Part shown: positions 1 through 10,897 of the stretch, piece by piece
How positions within the stretch are numbered: the first letter of the stretch is position 1
How the letters are laid out: each line of letters opens with the position of its first letter
Source of the DNA: Siphonodentalium dalli
Taxonomy: Eukaryota; Mollusca; Scaphopoda; Gadilida; Siphonodentaliidae
Assembly: GCA_032622095.1 (NCBI GenBank)
Contig: CP136063.1
Location: forward strand, 71,773,980-71,837,979
DNA length: 64,000 bases
Reading direction: 5' to 3'
Notes under the pieces: model-generated
Seen by the model: only the letters and a program-made list of their open reading frames with translations
Database searches by the model: none
What the model was told of the DNA's origin: nothing
Program-made: the position numbers and the translations under genes

Positions 1-283
1 CATTTTATCGATTCAAAATGTGGCGATTCTAAGCAGATTAACTACCTAAAACGAGTTATACTATTAGCAGATAATGTGTTGATTTCGGAAGAATAGGCTG
101 GTATTCGATATTCAAAACGCATGACGCTCACCATGTCCGGACTTGTAGATTGGCGTGGGTAGTTCGCATAGGGCAGTGACTATAATTATCAAAATTTCAG
201 CTCAATCGGCCCTCAATACAGCCTGCGCCCCCTACAGCTATATGTCGTGTAAGTAAAAACATTCTAAGTCCAGCTATGGTCTG
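1..283. other. intergenic, nothing recognised
   Basis: Short AT-rich stretch at the window edge before the first repeat copy. No splice-bounded exon, repeat or RNA gene was recognised. Confidence 0.4.
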
Positions 284-812
284 GAAAACAGGAATATCTC
301 GGAATTTCGCATGAAGTTTCAGTGGGAGAGCACGAATTGAACCCATGCCGCAACCCTCATGCATAATACGAAAATTGATTTTTTTTAATAACGAATATCA
401 AATGTCGAACGTCGAACTAACTTCACGCGAATATCGAATGAATATCGAATGTCGAACGTACATTGTATAACTAACTTCACGCACCTGATTTATATAGTTT
501 TGATGATTTAGAAGTAATCGATAGCAATTATTATCGTATTAATTTTTCCGTTACAAAATAGTGATGTTTGGAATTTAAACCTTTTCTATACTAAATACTC
601 ATTGGCAAGTAGTTCCGTTTGGGAAATGTTTAGATAATAATTGAAAAACGAACTTATTATCTGAACATTTCTGGATCATTCTGCTCTTGTATTATTTATT
701 TCAATGTCTGTCGTTTGCCTTTATTGCGCGATAGACCCATCCAAATTAATAATATGTTTTTTTTATTATTTGTTCAATTTATTTGGGTCCACTGTCACTC
801 CAACTTTTTCTT
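284..812. repeat. dispersed repeat A, copy 1
   Basis: About 530 bp that recurs almost unchanged at about 1787-2317. Both copies share the path from the words ACAGGAATATC and AGTTTCAGTGGGAGAGC through repeated TCGAATGTCGAACG motifs to the CCATCCAAATTAATAATATG block. Differences are scattered substitutions and small indels, so the duplication is not brand new. The short open frames inside it (for example 704-925 on the plus strand) recur in the other copy and have no protein features, so I do not call them genes. Confidence 0.85.
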
Positions 813-929
813 TTATATTAATTTCTAAATCAATTAGTTTAATAGATTTAAAATTGAAGAGATTAAATATTCATAAGATATTAAAACTGTCGCAGGATAC
901 TCACCTCGTTTTAGTGGATAATTGATCTC

Positions 930-2700
930 GTTTTGATTGTATGAGTTTCTCTGTTCTTAGCAAGCAGTTATTAAAGGTTTAATGTGTTCCCATTCATTTT
1001 GGGATATTTGCATTTGATCGCGCTGAAGTGCAATATATATGCCTGTGTGGTTTCTTCTTTCGATATTCAGGGAAAGCGATTTAATGATTAATTTATCGGG
1101 GTTAAATTTGGTTTTGGTAGTACTTAATAATTGTAGGTAAAGGTATTCAGTTTTGTTATTTGTCTGTGTCTGCGAATGATGTTTTTCTTTGTCAGGTGGA
1201 GGTTTAAACTATGTTTAGACAGCCATCGTTGTGTCTACCAGCAAGGAGCTTACAGTGGGGCAATTGTAGAAAAATATGAGCTATCGTTTCTTCGTAACTA
1301 TGACATCTTTGACATAGTCCGTCAAATCTTAGTTTCATATTTTTAAAAGTTTGTTTGTTACTATTATTCTAGTCAAAATTATGTACTAAACCAACCATAT
1401 TTTGTATCCATTAAACGTAAGGGCGCAGAGAAGGTCTGTCTCCATGGAATATCTATATTTAATTCGTTTTCCCATTTATTCTTTACAAATGATGTTTGAG
1501 TTTTAACCGTTGATAATAAAGTGTCATACAAAAATTTACCCCCACTTTTATTCCGTAACAAGATTGACATATTCTCTTGGATTATTGGACGTTCTACTAT
1601 CTTGACTTCCTAGTCACTGTTATAGTCAAGTTTAATTATTTGTCTATGTAATCCATGCAATGTGAGAAAATTTGTGGCTATGCCTAATTTGTTTTCCAAA
1701 TATTCGACTGTCATCAATTTACCTCTCTCGTCATATAGCTCACTGATAAAAACAATTCCTTTCTTTCTCGACTCGTTGATGTTCATGAAAACAGGAATAT
1801 CGCGGAATTTCGCACAAAGTTTCAGTGGGAGAGCACGAATTGAACTCATGCCGCACCCCTCATGCATAATACGAATTTTTTTTTTTTTTAATAACGAATA
1901 TCAAATGTCGAACGTCGAACTAACTTCACGCGAATATCGAATGAATATCGAATGTCGAACGTACATTATATAACTAACTTCACGCACCTGATTTATATAG
2001 TTTTGATGATTTAGAAGTATTCGATAGCAATTATTATCGTATTAATTTTTCCGTTACAAAATAGTGATGTTTAGAATTTAAACCTTTTCTATACTAAATA
2101 CTCATTGGCAAGTAGTTCCGTTTGGGAAATGTTTAGATAATAAGTGAACAAACGAACTTATTATCTGAACATTTCTGGATCATTCTGCTCTTGTATTATT
2201 TATTTCAATGTCTGTCGTTTGCCTTTATTGCGCGATAGACCCATCCAAATTAATAATATGTTTTTTTTTTATTATTTGTTCAATTTATTTGGGTCCACTG
2301 TCACTCCAACTTTTTCTTTCAACATAGTCCGTCAAATCTTAGTTCCGTAACAAGATTGACATATTCTCTTGGATTATTGGACGTTCTACTATTTTGACTT
2401 CCTAGTCACTGTTATAGTCAAGTTTAATTATTTGTCTATGTAATCCATGCAATGTGAGAAAATTTGTGGCTATTGTTTTCCAAATATTCGACTGTCATCA
2501 ATTTACCTCTCTCGTCATATAGCTCACTGATAAAAACAATTCCTTTCTTTCTCCACTCGTTGATGTTCATGCCCCTCTCGTTGACTATGGTATTGTCATT
2601 GTTCCATAGTGTTTGTGTTTTTATATTTTGGTGCTGATATGCTTTAGCGGAAATAATGTATAAAATGAATGGTTCATTCAGCTTAGAGCGGACAGCCATA
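930..2700 (-). mobile_element. non-LTR retrotransposon (LINE) 3' ORF relic, partly duplicated
   Basis: Minus-strand reading gives the C-terminal part of a LINE polyprotein in broken pieces. The 2699-2436 and 1867-1610 segments share a block around WRKKGIVFISELYDERGK, the hydrophobic linker that follows reverse transcriptase in L2/CR1-like elements. The 1570-1379 segment (NKWENELNIDIPW) follows it. A downstream piece near 1350-1240 keeps a C-x2-C, then H, pattern (LCQRCHS, then EETIAHIFL) like the terminal zinc-knuckle of these proteins. Stops and frameshifts interrupt the frame, and the WRKKG block occurs twice because the 1554-1786 stretch is copied at 2344-2570 with a 10-bp deletion. This is a dead relic. 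The L2/CR1 assignment rests on motif order only and no RT core was seen here. Confidence 0.65.
1787..2317. repeat. dispersed repeat A, copy 2
   Basis: Second copy of the 284-812 sequence. It lies between two copies of the LINE linker block (1554-1786 and 2344-2570), so the whole makes an A, B, A', B' pattern. After A' the sequence jumps directly to a word that lies much further from A in copy 1 (CATAGTCCGTCAAATCTTAG, compare about 1313-1340), which indicates a deletion in the second unit. Confidence 0.85.
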
Positions 2701-2954
2701 ACTCATAAACGACTGAACCGAGTCTTAAAATTCCAAGCCCATCGACCAAGTAAAAGCTATATTTTTTAATAATAATCACAATTCTAGGATAAAGTGTTCC
2801 AAACTTCAAAAACAGACGATAAACACACACATCACCGGCTAATGGGTCCCGCAATAGCACACAGGAGAAAATATATAGTCCATTTCAAAGTCAATAATTA
2901 TCGATAAAAAACATATTGAACAAAATATGCTTCATGTATCGACATATCTAAGGT

Positions 2955-4256
2955 TAATCTCCCCAAATCAATCACATATTTGAATCCAAGTCGCCATAAT
3001 TTTCCCATATTTCAGCAATAATTTCAAATTAGTTTTGTCATTGAAAATGAACTCAATGAACTATTGGCGAGCACGTACTGGGTACAGGGATATGGCTAGA
3101 TGGTCTCCGCTGGGGGGGGGGGGTTGTCCACCTTGGGAAATTCCAACTGCACCCCCCCCCCTTGAGTCAGAATCACACCAACATAACGTTTTGCATAATT
3201 CCATTTGCACCCCCTTGTACCTCATCCTCAGGCCTAATTTCCTATATATTCATAAGCCATGCTTCTATGTGCCAGTACGAGAACATTAAGATATTTTAAC
3301 CTGAAAATTGCCCAAATAAAAACAACTAGTGGTCTAATTCCAGTCAAATGCACACAGCTACCGACAACAGACCAGGAAACACCCGGTTGTTCGGCCCGGT
3401 GTGAGAACATTTTGAAAACTATACAAGAAAATCGCAAATCCTAGCATCTAGACTGGCCTCAACTGAAGCTTTCCTAGTGTTGGAAATTTCAAACCTCATA
3501 CTCCCCCTCAGTTTGGAAAATTCTTCAACTGATGACCATTTATGTCTACAAGTTTGACCAAATGTAGTAAAATATTGTTTTGCTAAACTAATTAGCAGTT
3601 TCGTATTGGCCATGTGGATGGGGCAATGACACACCGGGCCGACCATGGTTCGGCCCGGTGTGCGAATTTTTTTTAATCTGAACAAGAAAATCGCAAAATC
3701 CTAACATCTAGACTAGCCTCAAGTCTTCTTAGAGTTGGAAATTTCAAACCTGACACCCCCCCCCACTTAGGTTGGAAAATTTTCAACTGATGACAATTCC
3801 AATGACAATGTTGACCAATTGTATGACAATATTGTTTTCTTAAATTAACTAGAATTTTTTGACTGGCCACGACACAAGCTTTCCAAGAGTTGGAAATTTC
3901 CAACCTGTCACCCCCCTAAGGTTGGAACATTTCCAACTGATGACCATTTCTGTCAAAATGTTTGACCAAAAATAGGAACATATGCAAATATTGGTCGAAA
4001 AACAATAAATTCCCCCCAATAAATTGTTTTTACCTGAAATTAGGAATTTCCAACTATTGAAAATATAGCTCTCTGCTGGGGGTGAGACACCCCACACCCC
4101 CCTCTAGCCACATCCCTGACTGAGTATACTGATCGCTGATTGGTCAAACCGACACCACGCGTAACTTGTGTGTACTTGAAATAGCTTCGTAATTATTGTT
4201 AAATATGAATATAGTGGCGACTTTGATTCAAATATGCGATTGATTTGGGGAGATTA
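2955..4256. mobile_element. terminal-inverted-repeat element split by a hAT-like insertion
   Basis: Inverted arms of about 72 bp lie at 2955-3026 and 4187-4256. Both begin TAATCTCCCCAAATCAATC in inward orientation, with scattered mismatches beyond. Removing the inserted element at 3085-4118 and one target copy leaves roughly a 260-bp miniature element. No transposase is encoded. The superfamily is unassigned. Confidence 0.75.
3085..4118. mobile_element. non-autonomous hAT-like element
   Basis: Ends are CAGGGATATGGCTAGA on the left and TCTAGCCACATCCCTG on the right, an inverted pair with one mismatch. The element is flanked by ACTGGGTA (3077-3084) and ACTGAGTA (4119-4126), an 8-bp target duplication with one substitution, which is the hAT signature. 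The interior has no transposase. It holds roughly three degenerate repeats (around 3380, 3650 and 3850) containing GTTCGGCCCGGTGTG or TTGGAAATTTC words, plus runs of C or G at about 3111-3123 and 3153-3162. The 3120-3480 portion is also present inside the element at 61122-62064. Confidence 0.8.
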
Positions 4257-4357
4257 GCATTAGATCTGTTAACTGGTATTCATAATTCATGGAGGCTAAG
4301 TGTGACACCTTCAATGTAGATTGTAGTGCACTGCACATTTGGTCGATATTGCTTCTT

Positions 4358-4544
4358 TTAACCCTTTCCTTATTTCCTTGATCATTTTTCAAATTTATTG
4401 ATTATAATAATGTGATACATTGATGGAAAGAGCTCTTAGAGCTCTTTCCATCAATGTATCACATTATTATAATCAATAAATTTGAAAAATGATCAAGGAA
4501 ATATGGGTTGATACAAAAATCGGACTTGGCACTGAAAGGGTTAA
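4358..4544. mobile_element. piggyBac-like miniature element, nearly all palindrome
   Basis: TTAA at 4358-4361 is followed by CCCTTTC, and GAAAGGG at 4534-4540 is followed by TTAA. TTAA plus CCCT termini are characteristic of piggyBac-type elements. The core is a perfect inverted repeat with 62-bp arms (4374-4435 and 4439-4500) around a 3-base spacer, TTA. The element is 179 bp between the TTAA sites and has no coding capacity. Confidence 0.8.
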
Positions 4545-4689
4545 TTGAACAAACTAGTGATCTGTGTAGGCATAATTGTAAAATATCAGTCATATTTTTT
4601 CAGCTGACGTCGTCAAGTAGATTATCAACGTAATCAGTTGGTATTTCACTCAGTTGTCAGCAGTTTTTGAAAATTATTCTTTAAATCCA

Positions 4690-5020
4690 CAAATAAATAC
4701 TCATTACTATTAAAGATGGGATATCTCTTTAAATAACAAATTTGAAATAGTTGCGTGGTATAAAATAATGATGATTTGACGACCCCTGGCCGGAAAGGTT
4801 TCTATCAATTAATATTGATTTTATTTCCAATATTTTATTATGCAATGAGATGATTTATTGGGACACTTTATTTGTTTATTTTTAGAACAGATCATTCTGG
4901 TGATACCATATATGGATATAGAGCATTGGGGTGTTCATATAGCTACGTACCGAACGTCAAGTGTCACAGGTTGATTGTATTATTTTATACCATAGTTATG
5001 AGCGAAAATGAGACTAAATA
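4690..5020. repeat. dispersed repeat related to 37784-38100
   Basis: The sequence from ATTAAAGATGGGATATCTC through TCAATTAATATTGATTTTAT to GAGACTAAATAACGTTTATT matches 37784-38100 with roughly 10-15% difference by eye. In the other copy part of this unit also forms an inverted repeat, so this is probably one end of a DNA transposon. Confidence 0.7.
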
Positions 5021-5091
5021 ACGTTTATTTCGCCCCCACCCTAACCAAAAAATGTAAGTCCGACCCTGTCCAACATATTTGTGTTTGTACA

Positions 5092-5195
5092 TAAAATGGT
5101 GTATCTATATCCAACCGTAAGCCATTGACTGGAGGTAGCTTATGTACCGTGGTGCCCAGTCAATGGCTTACGGTTGGATATACATACACCATTTT
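5092..5195. repeat. foldback element, 40-bp arms
   Basis: Left arm 5092-5132 and right arm 5156-5195 are complementary with one mismatch (key word CCAACCGTAAGCCATTGACT), separated by about 23 bases. No coding content. Probably a miniature transposon end pair. Confidence 0.8.
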
Positions 5196-5750
5196 ATATA
5201 TAAGCAAAATATTTGTGTGCAGTATATTGACAACGGTCAGACCTACCATAGAAACTAAATCCAGCTATCTTTCTTGGTATGTGAGAACAGGCGACCTGAA
5301 AGATTTCGAGGTTGACCTATATATGAGAGATAACTCTGGAGAGGAAAGACGAACAAAGTTTTTGATGTGCTTATGATTTAGTGGATATCAAGATGTATCT
5401 ATCGACCAAATTTCAGTGCTGTACTCCTTATATTTTCGGAGTTCTGAAAACATCAATTTTTCACATAAAGGGAAATAACTCTGCAAGTCAAGTGAGGACA
5501 TGATTCTCAATAGACCTAAGCACTATAGCTTGTATACATATATACAAAGTTTCAGCGTTCTAGCTCTTGTACTTACTGAGCTATGTTCATTATAAATTGC
5601 TAAGAAGAATAATAATAGAGAAAAAGAAAATCACAAAAACAATATACTTACATGTAAAACATGGAAGTATAATAAAGAATTGGGAATGCAAGGGCAGAGA
5701 TGTTTCCTTTTATGGCACTATTCAGTAGTAAACTGACAAAAAGTACTCAC
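5196..5750. other. intron 1 of the PAN-like gene, no exon seen
   Basis: This is intronic relative to the minus-strand exon ending at 5751. The plus-strand open frame at 5125-5376 starts inside the foldback element and carries no recognisable domain. The text around GGGAAATAACTCTGC looks like dispersed repeat. No further coding exon was recognised. Confidence 0.4.
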
Positions 5751-6050
5751 CTTTATTCTCATTAGAACGGCACTTGCATCTTCCTCGAGCTCACCCGCAG
5801 CCCCAGATGAAAGAAAACAGTTTTGGTCAGTGTCAAGTCCCGCAAAGAATGTCACTGTCGTGCACCAATCTTCTCGGCATATGGTCGCGCACGATGTCTC
5901 GGAAACCGCGCCCGCCACAACGGCCTGTGCGATATTGAAGCCTTTTTCTTTCCAACCAGGAATAATTTCAAAAGTTCTCTGTTTAGTCATGTTGGCAGCT
6001 GTTTCCACGACCAGAAGGGTACAGGTAACAAGAAAGTATAAGATATTCAT
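5751..6050 (-). CDS. first coding exon of a secreted PAN/apple-like protein
   Basis: One hundred codons run from ATG at 6050 to a strong splice donor (AAAG, then GTGAGTACTT, first intron base at 5750), ending in phase 0. An upstream in-frame ATG at 6101 exists, but the 6050 start places a hydrophobic signal peptide (MNILYFLVTCTLLVVETAA) at the very N-terminus, so I prefer it. After the signal the chain has a PAN/apple-like arrangement: Cys54, Cys58, Cys63 and Cys78, aromatic residues between the third and fourth (TTVTFF), and NCFLSS at the last Cys. PAN modules are small disulfide-bonded binding domains of extracellular proteins. The remaining exons should lie at lower coordinates on the minus strand but were not found between 5740 and 1, so the gene probably runs off the left edge. 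The ligand and role are unknown. Confidence 0.7.
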
Positions 6051-6512
6051 CTCCGATGTTCTTGCTGCTCCGAACAGAACGAGTTGCCGCTGATTCCACA
6101 ACGCAAGGGAAGTTTGCGATGTCTGTTGGCAGAGTTGGTCTGCTGATTATTGACCCACGACTCATTTGTGACGGGCCGCCCTCTCATTGGACCGCCTCGG
6201 CCATGTATACGCTGATTCGTTGGGAGTCTGTCATGACATTGAGATGAATACAATATCGTTATGAATATGAAATGTTAACACTCATACTCCAGCGAAATAT
6301 CTTATTATGTTTCACAGTTATAATTTGAAAGACAAAATATTTTCGTCCTGGAGACAGGCATCACGCGAAAAGCACATGAATCCCTACCACGTGTATCTAC
6401 ACATAATCAACCAGCCTAATACATGCTCTCAACATAGATTCTGGACTCATTAGTTGGAATGATATTGAAAAAAACATTTGGAATCACTGGTATGCACATT
6501 ATCGACAATAAT
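6051..6512. promoter_or_regulatory. upstream region of the PAN-like gene
   Basis: This 460-bp stretch lies just 5' of the chosen start codon on the minus strand and is locally GC-richer (about 6060-6230) than its surroundings, as expected for a 5' UTR and proximal promoter. No TATA box or initiator could be assigned with confidence. The open frames here are not supported by splice signals or domains. Confidence 0.35.
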
Positions 6513-6902
6513 AATCGATGCATTTATATAACGTATTTCACAGTAACTTAAATGCGATTTACATGAATATTACCCCAGTCAGTGCATTGGTGGGCATGCC
6601 AGCTTTAGGTAACCGTGGTGTACCGGGATGGCTACATATACATGCTGGTCTTATTTATTTATTATTTACATGAGTGTACCTGGGTTTCACCAAGGTATGT
6701 ACCAGCACGAAATGTGTCTTGTCTGTCCGCGGATGTCCTGTTAGATAGACATAACACTGGTCTCACTTTACTGCATATATGATACACAGGGTCTTATTTA
6801 TTAATAATCGATGCATTTATACAGCATATTTCACAGTAACTTAGTTCCAATGCGATTTACATGAGTATTACCCCGGTCAGTGCATTGCTGGACATGCCAG
6901 TG
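6513..6902. repeat. direct repeat pair, about 90 bp
   Basis: The stretch at 6513-6602 (CATTTATATAACGTATTTCAC to GGGCATGCCAG) recurs at 6810-6902 with small changes (CATTTATACAGCATATTTCAC to GGACATGCCAG). Both include ATTACCCC(A/G)GTCAGTGCATTG. About 200 bp of unrelated sequence separates the copies. Confidence 0.75.
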
Positions 6903-6937
6903 TGATCAGTGTAATCCACCACTAGTAATTTTAGAAA

Positions 6938-7291
6938 ATGTTCACTAAACGTATTGCCGGACCCGATTCTAGACAACAGCGCCCATTATTCCTCAAAACC
7001 CCGAGAACCACCTTTTCCGGACAGCTACCGTTTCATGCATTCCCAACCTCATGGAACAATTTAGATAACACCATGACTAAAAATCAAAGTAGGCACGTAT
7101 TCAAAAAACACATCACAGAAAAAATAATAAGCGCATATTCTAACAATATCAAATGCAAAAAATCGAGGATGCCCAGACTGCCCCCAGATCGTATCCCGAA
7201 GTGTCACATGACGGTTTCAACGTCAACACCAACCAAACGAATCAGTAGTCCCTGTATCCTCATCCGCCAAAAATACTACCCACTCATCTGA
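6938..7291 (+). mobile_element. C-terminal end of a LINE reverse transcriptase ORF (relic)
   Basis: A 117-codon open frame contains RTTFSGQLPFHAFPTSWNNL and then SRHVFKKHITEKI. This resembles the last domain of many LINE ORF2 proteins (a pattern like R-T...G..S....P..WN.LP......FK..L). The start codon is arbitrary because the frame is a fragment. No RT core is upstream, so it is a 5'-truncated copy. It might encode nothing functional. The assignment rests on this C-terminal pattern alone. Confidence 0.45.
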
Positions 7292-7706
7292 ATTTGAACC
7301 ATACACATGATATTGAACAGCCCTCGGGTAGTATCCAATTTCACACACTCTTTAACTAAGCCCTAAACTTATAAATTACATATACCCAATCTGTGCACGG
7401 CTCACCCGAAGCCATCTTACTATTGTTATTTATTTCTATATTCACCATACTGCGGATGTCAGGAAGACAGTCTTGCCAGACTATGCCATCCCCCACGATA
7501 TACCACATAATTTTCCATAATTTTCGCCACTATTATGTAATAGATATGTGTATTGAAAATAAAATATCATATCCTATCCTTAGACATCGCAAGAAACGTG
7601 GTAAAAATAGGGTATGCATTTTTGTTGCCAGCAACATGATATATATACAGTTTTCAGAAAAGACAAGACATGAACCAAAACATGTACATGTACAAATTCT
7701 GCATGA

Positions 7707-8090
7707 CAACAAAGGAGCGATTTGATGTGTTCAAAGGCATCTATTCAATTATACATGCTGCTAGGCTATATGCTTCTTAATTCTGATTACAGTGGAAACA
7801 AACGAGCGATTTGATTTTGTTAAGGGCATCTATTCAATAATACATGCAACATGGCTATATGAAATTCAGTTTTGAGAAAACATTGTTAAAATTTCTTCGT
7901 AGCCCTGAAACGTCGTTACAGTGGCAACAAACGAGCGACTTGAATTTTCTGAGGGCATGTATTCAATGATACATGCTACATGGCTATATGGAATTTAGTT
8001 CTGACAAATAATTGTTGAAAATTGCTCTGTAGCTCAGAAATGTGGTTACAGTGGTAAAACAAACGAGCGACTTCACAAAACGACATTCTT
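7707..8090. repeat. tandem repeat, three units plus a partial fourth
   Basis: Units begin with an ACAAA(C/G)GAGCGA word near 7707, 7798, 7928 and 8060, and contain GGCAT(C/G)TATTCAAT(A/G)ATACATGC, GGCTATATG and GTTACAGTGG. Unit length grows from about 91 to about 131 bp because the first lacks the middle portion. The fourth is truncated. Confidence 0.75.
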
Positions 8091-10257
8091 ATGCATGGAT
8101 TATTATTTACAACTACACGTAGTTCAGACATTAACTTTTTTAGATTGTACAATCGACTTGGCTGGAATTCTCGCAATTTCTCAGCTTAGTACACGTTTGT
8201 CACATTCTTCCAGATTTGACAGAGACTGAGTATACTTACTGATCAAGTTGTGCTAATTCGCTAAATCGATACACAGTTTGCTTTAAAATGTAACCAAACA
8301 TTCATGGTTAAATTTTCTACCGGCAATTTAGTTTTTATCAATTTTGGTGCCGCCACCCGTCCTAACTCAGAGGGTGTCACTTTCAAACCACACCAGTAGA
8401 TTTCTCGCGTCATTTAGATCCATAATATTTATTTAGAGGAAATGTCGTAACCACCCACGGTTTTATGAATTATGTTGTCACTACTCCCCATCTCCAAAGT
8501 TACTCAGGGCCGGAAACATAAATAATAAATTACTCGAAAACGACAACAAGAAACTGATGTATCACATAGAGGTGAGTACTAAGCTGTTCTCTTACTTTAT
8601 ATATAAATAACTCAACCAAAACGATAGCAAATGAGCTATGTATATGTTAGTTTTGCCATCTTACTCTGAATGTCGTGATTCCCGTCCCCATATAAATATG
8701 ACAGTCGACAAGATAAAAGTGTTTAAGTATGTAAGTCGGTCATACTTTGTTTCGAGCTTGTGAAATTTGGACGCCACAATCTCATTAAAAGGAATGTATT
8801 CGATATCTGGATTTTGACGTATTCACAATGAGATACTGGGAAAGCTCATTAGTCCAATATATTGATTTGCTGATATCTTTCGAAAATATAGAAAAAATCG
8901 AATGTTGAAATTAACATAAAATATGTTATCGCGGCATGCTCGTGTTCACTTGTCCCCAATATCGAATTTATTATTATTAACTCTCGGTTATATATAACTC
9001 TCCAATTAGTCCAGGCACATTAGGTCTCACTTGGGAAAAAATCGGGGAAAGTTGATTTTTTCAGGGATCAATAAGAACATGTTTATGAACAACGTGGCAA
9101 AAGTTCCCTAAAATCCGAGTTGACCTTTTTGAGACATCTTGATTTTTCGGAGTGGTTCAAATTCTGAAGCATTTCCATCAGGCCATATGCGAATGCAGTC
9201 ATGTGTAGATCAATTAGTGTTTTCTATATTTTCCACAGATATCAGCAAGCCTGACGTAAATACATGAAAATACGAAAATAATGTATGGGAGTTCCGTATA
9301 TACCCCATCAACAACTAAAATCGATATGAGTCGTGAGCTGTTTGCTGTGAATATGGTTTAGCACGAACGATATATATGGCGCCAACTTTAAGCCTTTAGT
9401 GCAAATCGGCGACTAAGATATTCTAACCAATGGTAGTACCCCCCCCCCCCCCCCCATTCCCATCACTTGTCCAAACGTCACCAATGTTGAGTGTTTAAAC
9501 CACACCATTAGATTCATCATAGCATGCGATGAAGATGATTATTTATACATTTTGTGGAAAGCTACGACAAAATAATGCGCCCTTTTCTATCCCTGATACC
9601 AACAGCGTGACAGTAGAAAATTTTAACCACTGTTAAACCCCCATTGGAACCGTCTAAATGGTCCCCCGTTAAGTTCTATAGAACACAGACAGACATATTC
9701 ACAAATACAAATATTTAAGAAACAACTCTTGTTTCGGTTAAGGTTATGCAGTTATAATTTAATCATAAGCTGTCAATCCACGAAATACTGTAATACAATT
9801 GGACTTTGCCATTTAGGTTATTTCTCAGTAACCTAAATTCCTTTATTACTTTCCCGCTACATAAATGACAGCAGCGCCGAGTGACCATATCTATACCGCG
9901 TGCCTAAAAATGTACATGGAATTTGATCGATACTTCCTACCATTTAACATGAAATTTCGGTGCTGCATCATAATTCGGGTATGACTGTATTGACAATAGC
10001 CGTACTAGATGCCAATATCAAGTGCACAAGTAACCTGACAAATCAACAAGACGGATCATTTGCATAGAAATGAAAAACGGAAATTAAAACAACAAGAGTT
10101 TGTGCCACTGCGGACGAATATACATTTCACGTGCAACTGCATCTGTCCGATGCCACGCGATGCGTGATCAGTTGCAACAAGCCATTAAAAACCGCTGAAA
10201 TGCCGAGGTGGCGTGATAAATCGATAAGCACAAGTTTTGATTGACACACTTCACGTG
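8091..10257. other. long gene-free stretch
   Basis: No exon with matching splice sites, RNA gene or intact transposon was recognised. It contains a run of about 16 C at 9439-9454. At 9718-9770 there is a copy of the AACAACTCTTGTTTCGGTTAAGGTTATGCAG sequence found inside the inverted repeat at 10258-10563. Both flanking segments include an AAACCACACCA(G/T)TAGATT word (about 8388 and 9498), suggesting old duplication. Confidence 0.4.
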
Positions 10258-10563
10258 TCTTTTTCGTCGGAAATAGTCTCAATGTTGTTCGCTCGTTATA
10301 CTTCCAACTGCTACTGTTGATGGTTCTCTTGTGACATGACGGATTAAATTATTGGAAATAACTCTTGTTGTGATTAAGGTTACGCATTATATAATTTATC
10401 TTCAAACTTTTCGGTTATAACTGCATAACCTTGAATTGAAACAAGAGTTATTTCTTAATAACCGATCAGCTTGATGACAAATTACATAATGCACGTAGTG
10501 CGTTACAGAAAATCTGAAGTATAACGAGCGTACACCATTGAGACTATTTCCGGCAAAAATGAC
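10258..10563. mobile_element. nested inverted-repeat element
   Basis: Outer arms at 10258-10306 and 10515-10563 pair around GAAATAGTCTCAATG and CGCTCGTTATACTTC. Inner arms pair around AATAACTCTTGTT and AACAAGAGTTATT (about 10358 and 10440). The inner sequence also occurs at 9718. No coding capacity. Confidence 0.65.
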
Positions 10564-10897
10564 ACCTGGACTTGACACTCAAACTTCTACGTATCGATTG
10601 ATCAAGTAGCGTCAGCCTTTCAGCGTTTTTTATTGGCTAGTCGCAACTTTTCACCAATTGTCAACTAACTCAGATAATGCCGTTGTTTGCCCTAAAGCGA
10701 CTAGTATATGCTAAAGCATTAAACATAGCCCGTCGATATTGAGGGAGGAACTATTTTGTCTCACGTCAGACCACATGGGCAATGACCGCATACGGCTTTT
10801 TCATGTAAAACTTCTGCCCGGATCGGCCGACAATTATTTTTGCGCACTTATAATAGTCGTATTATGGTACCTCGCAGACATTATTTGCCATCAATTC

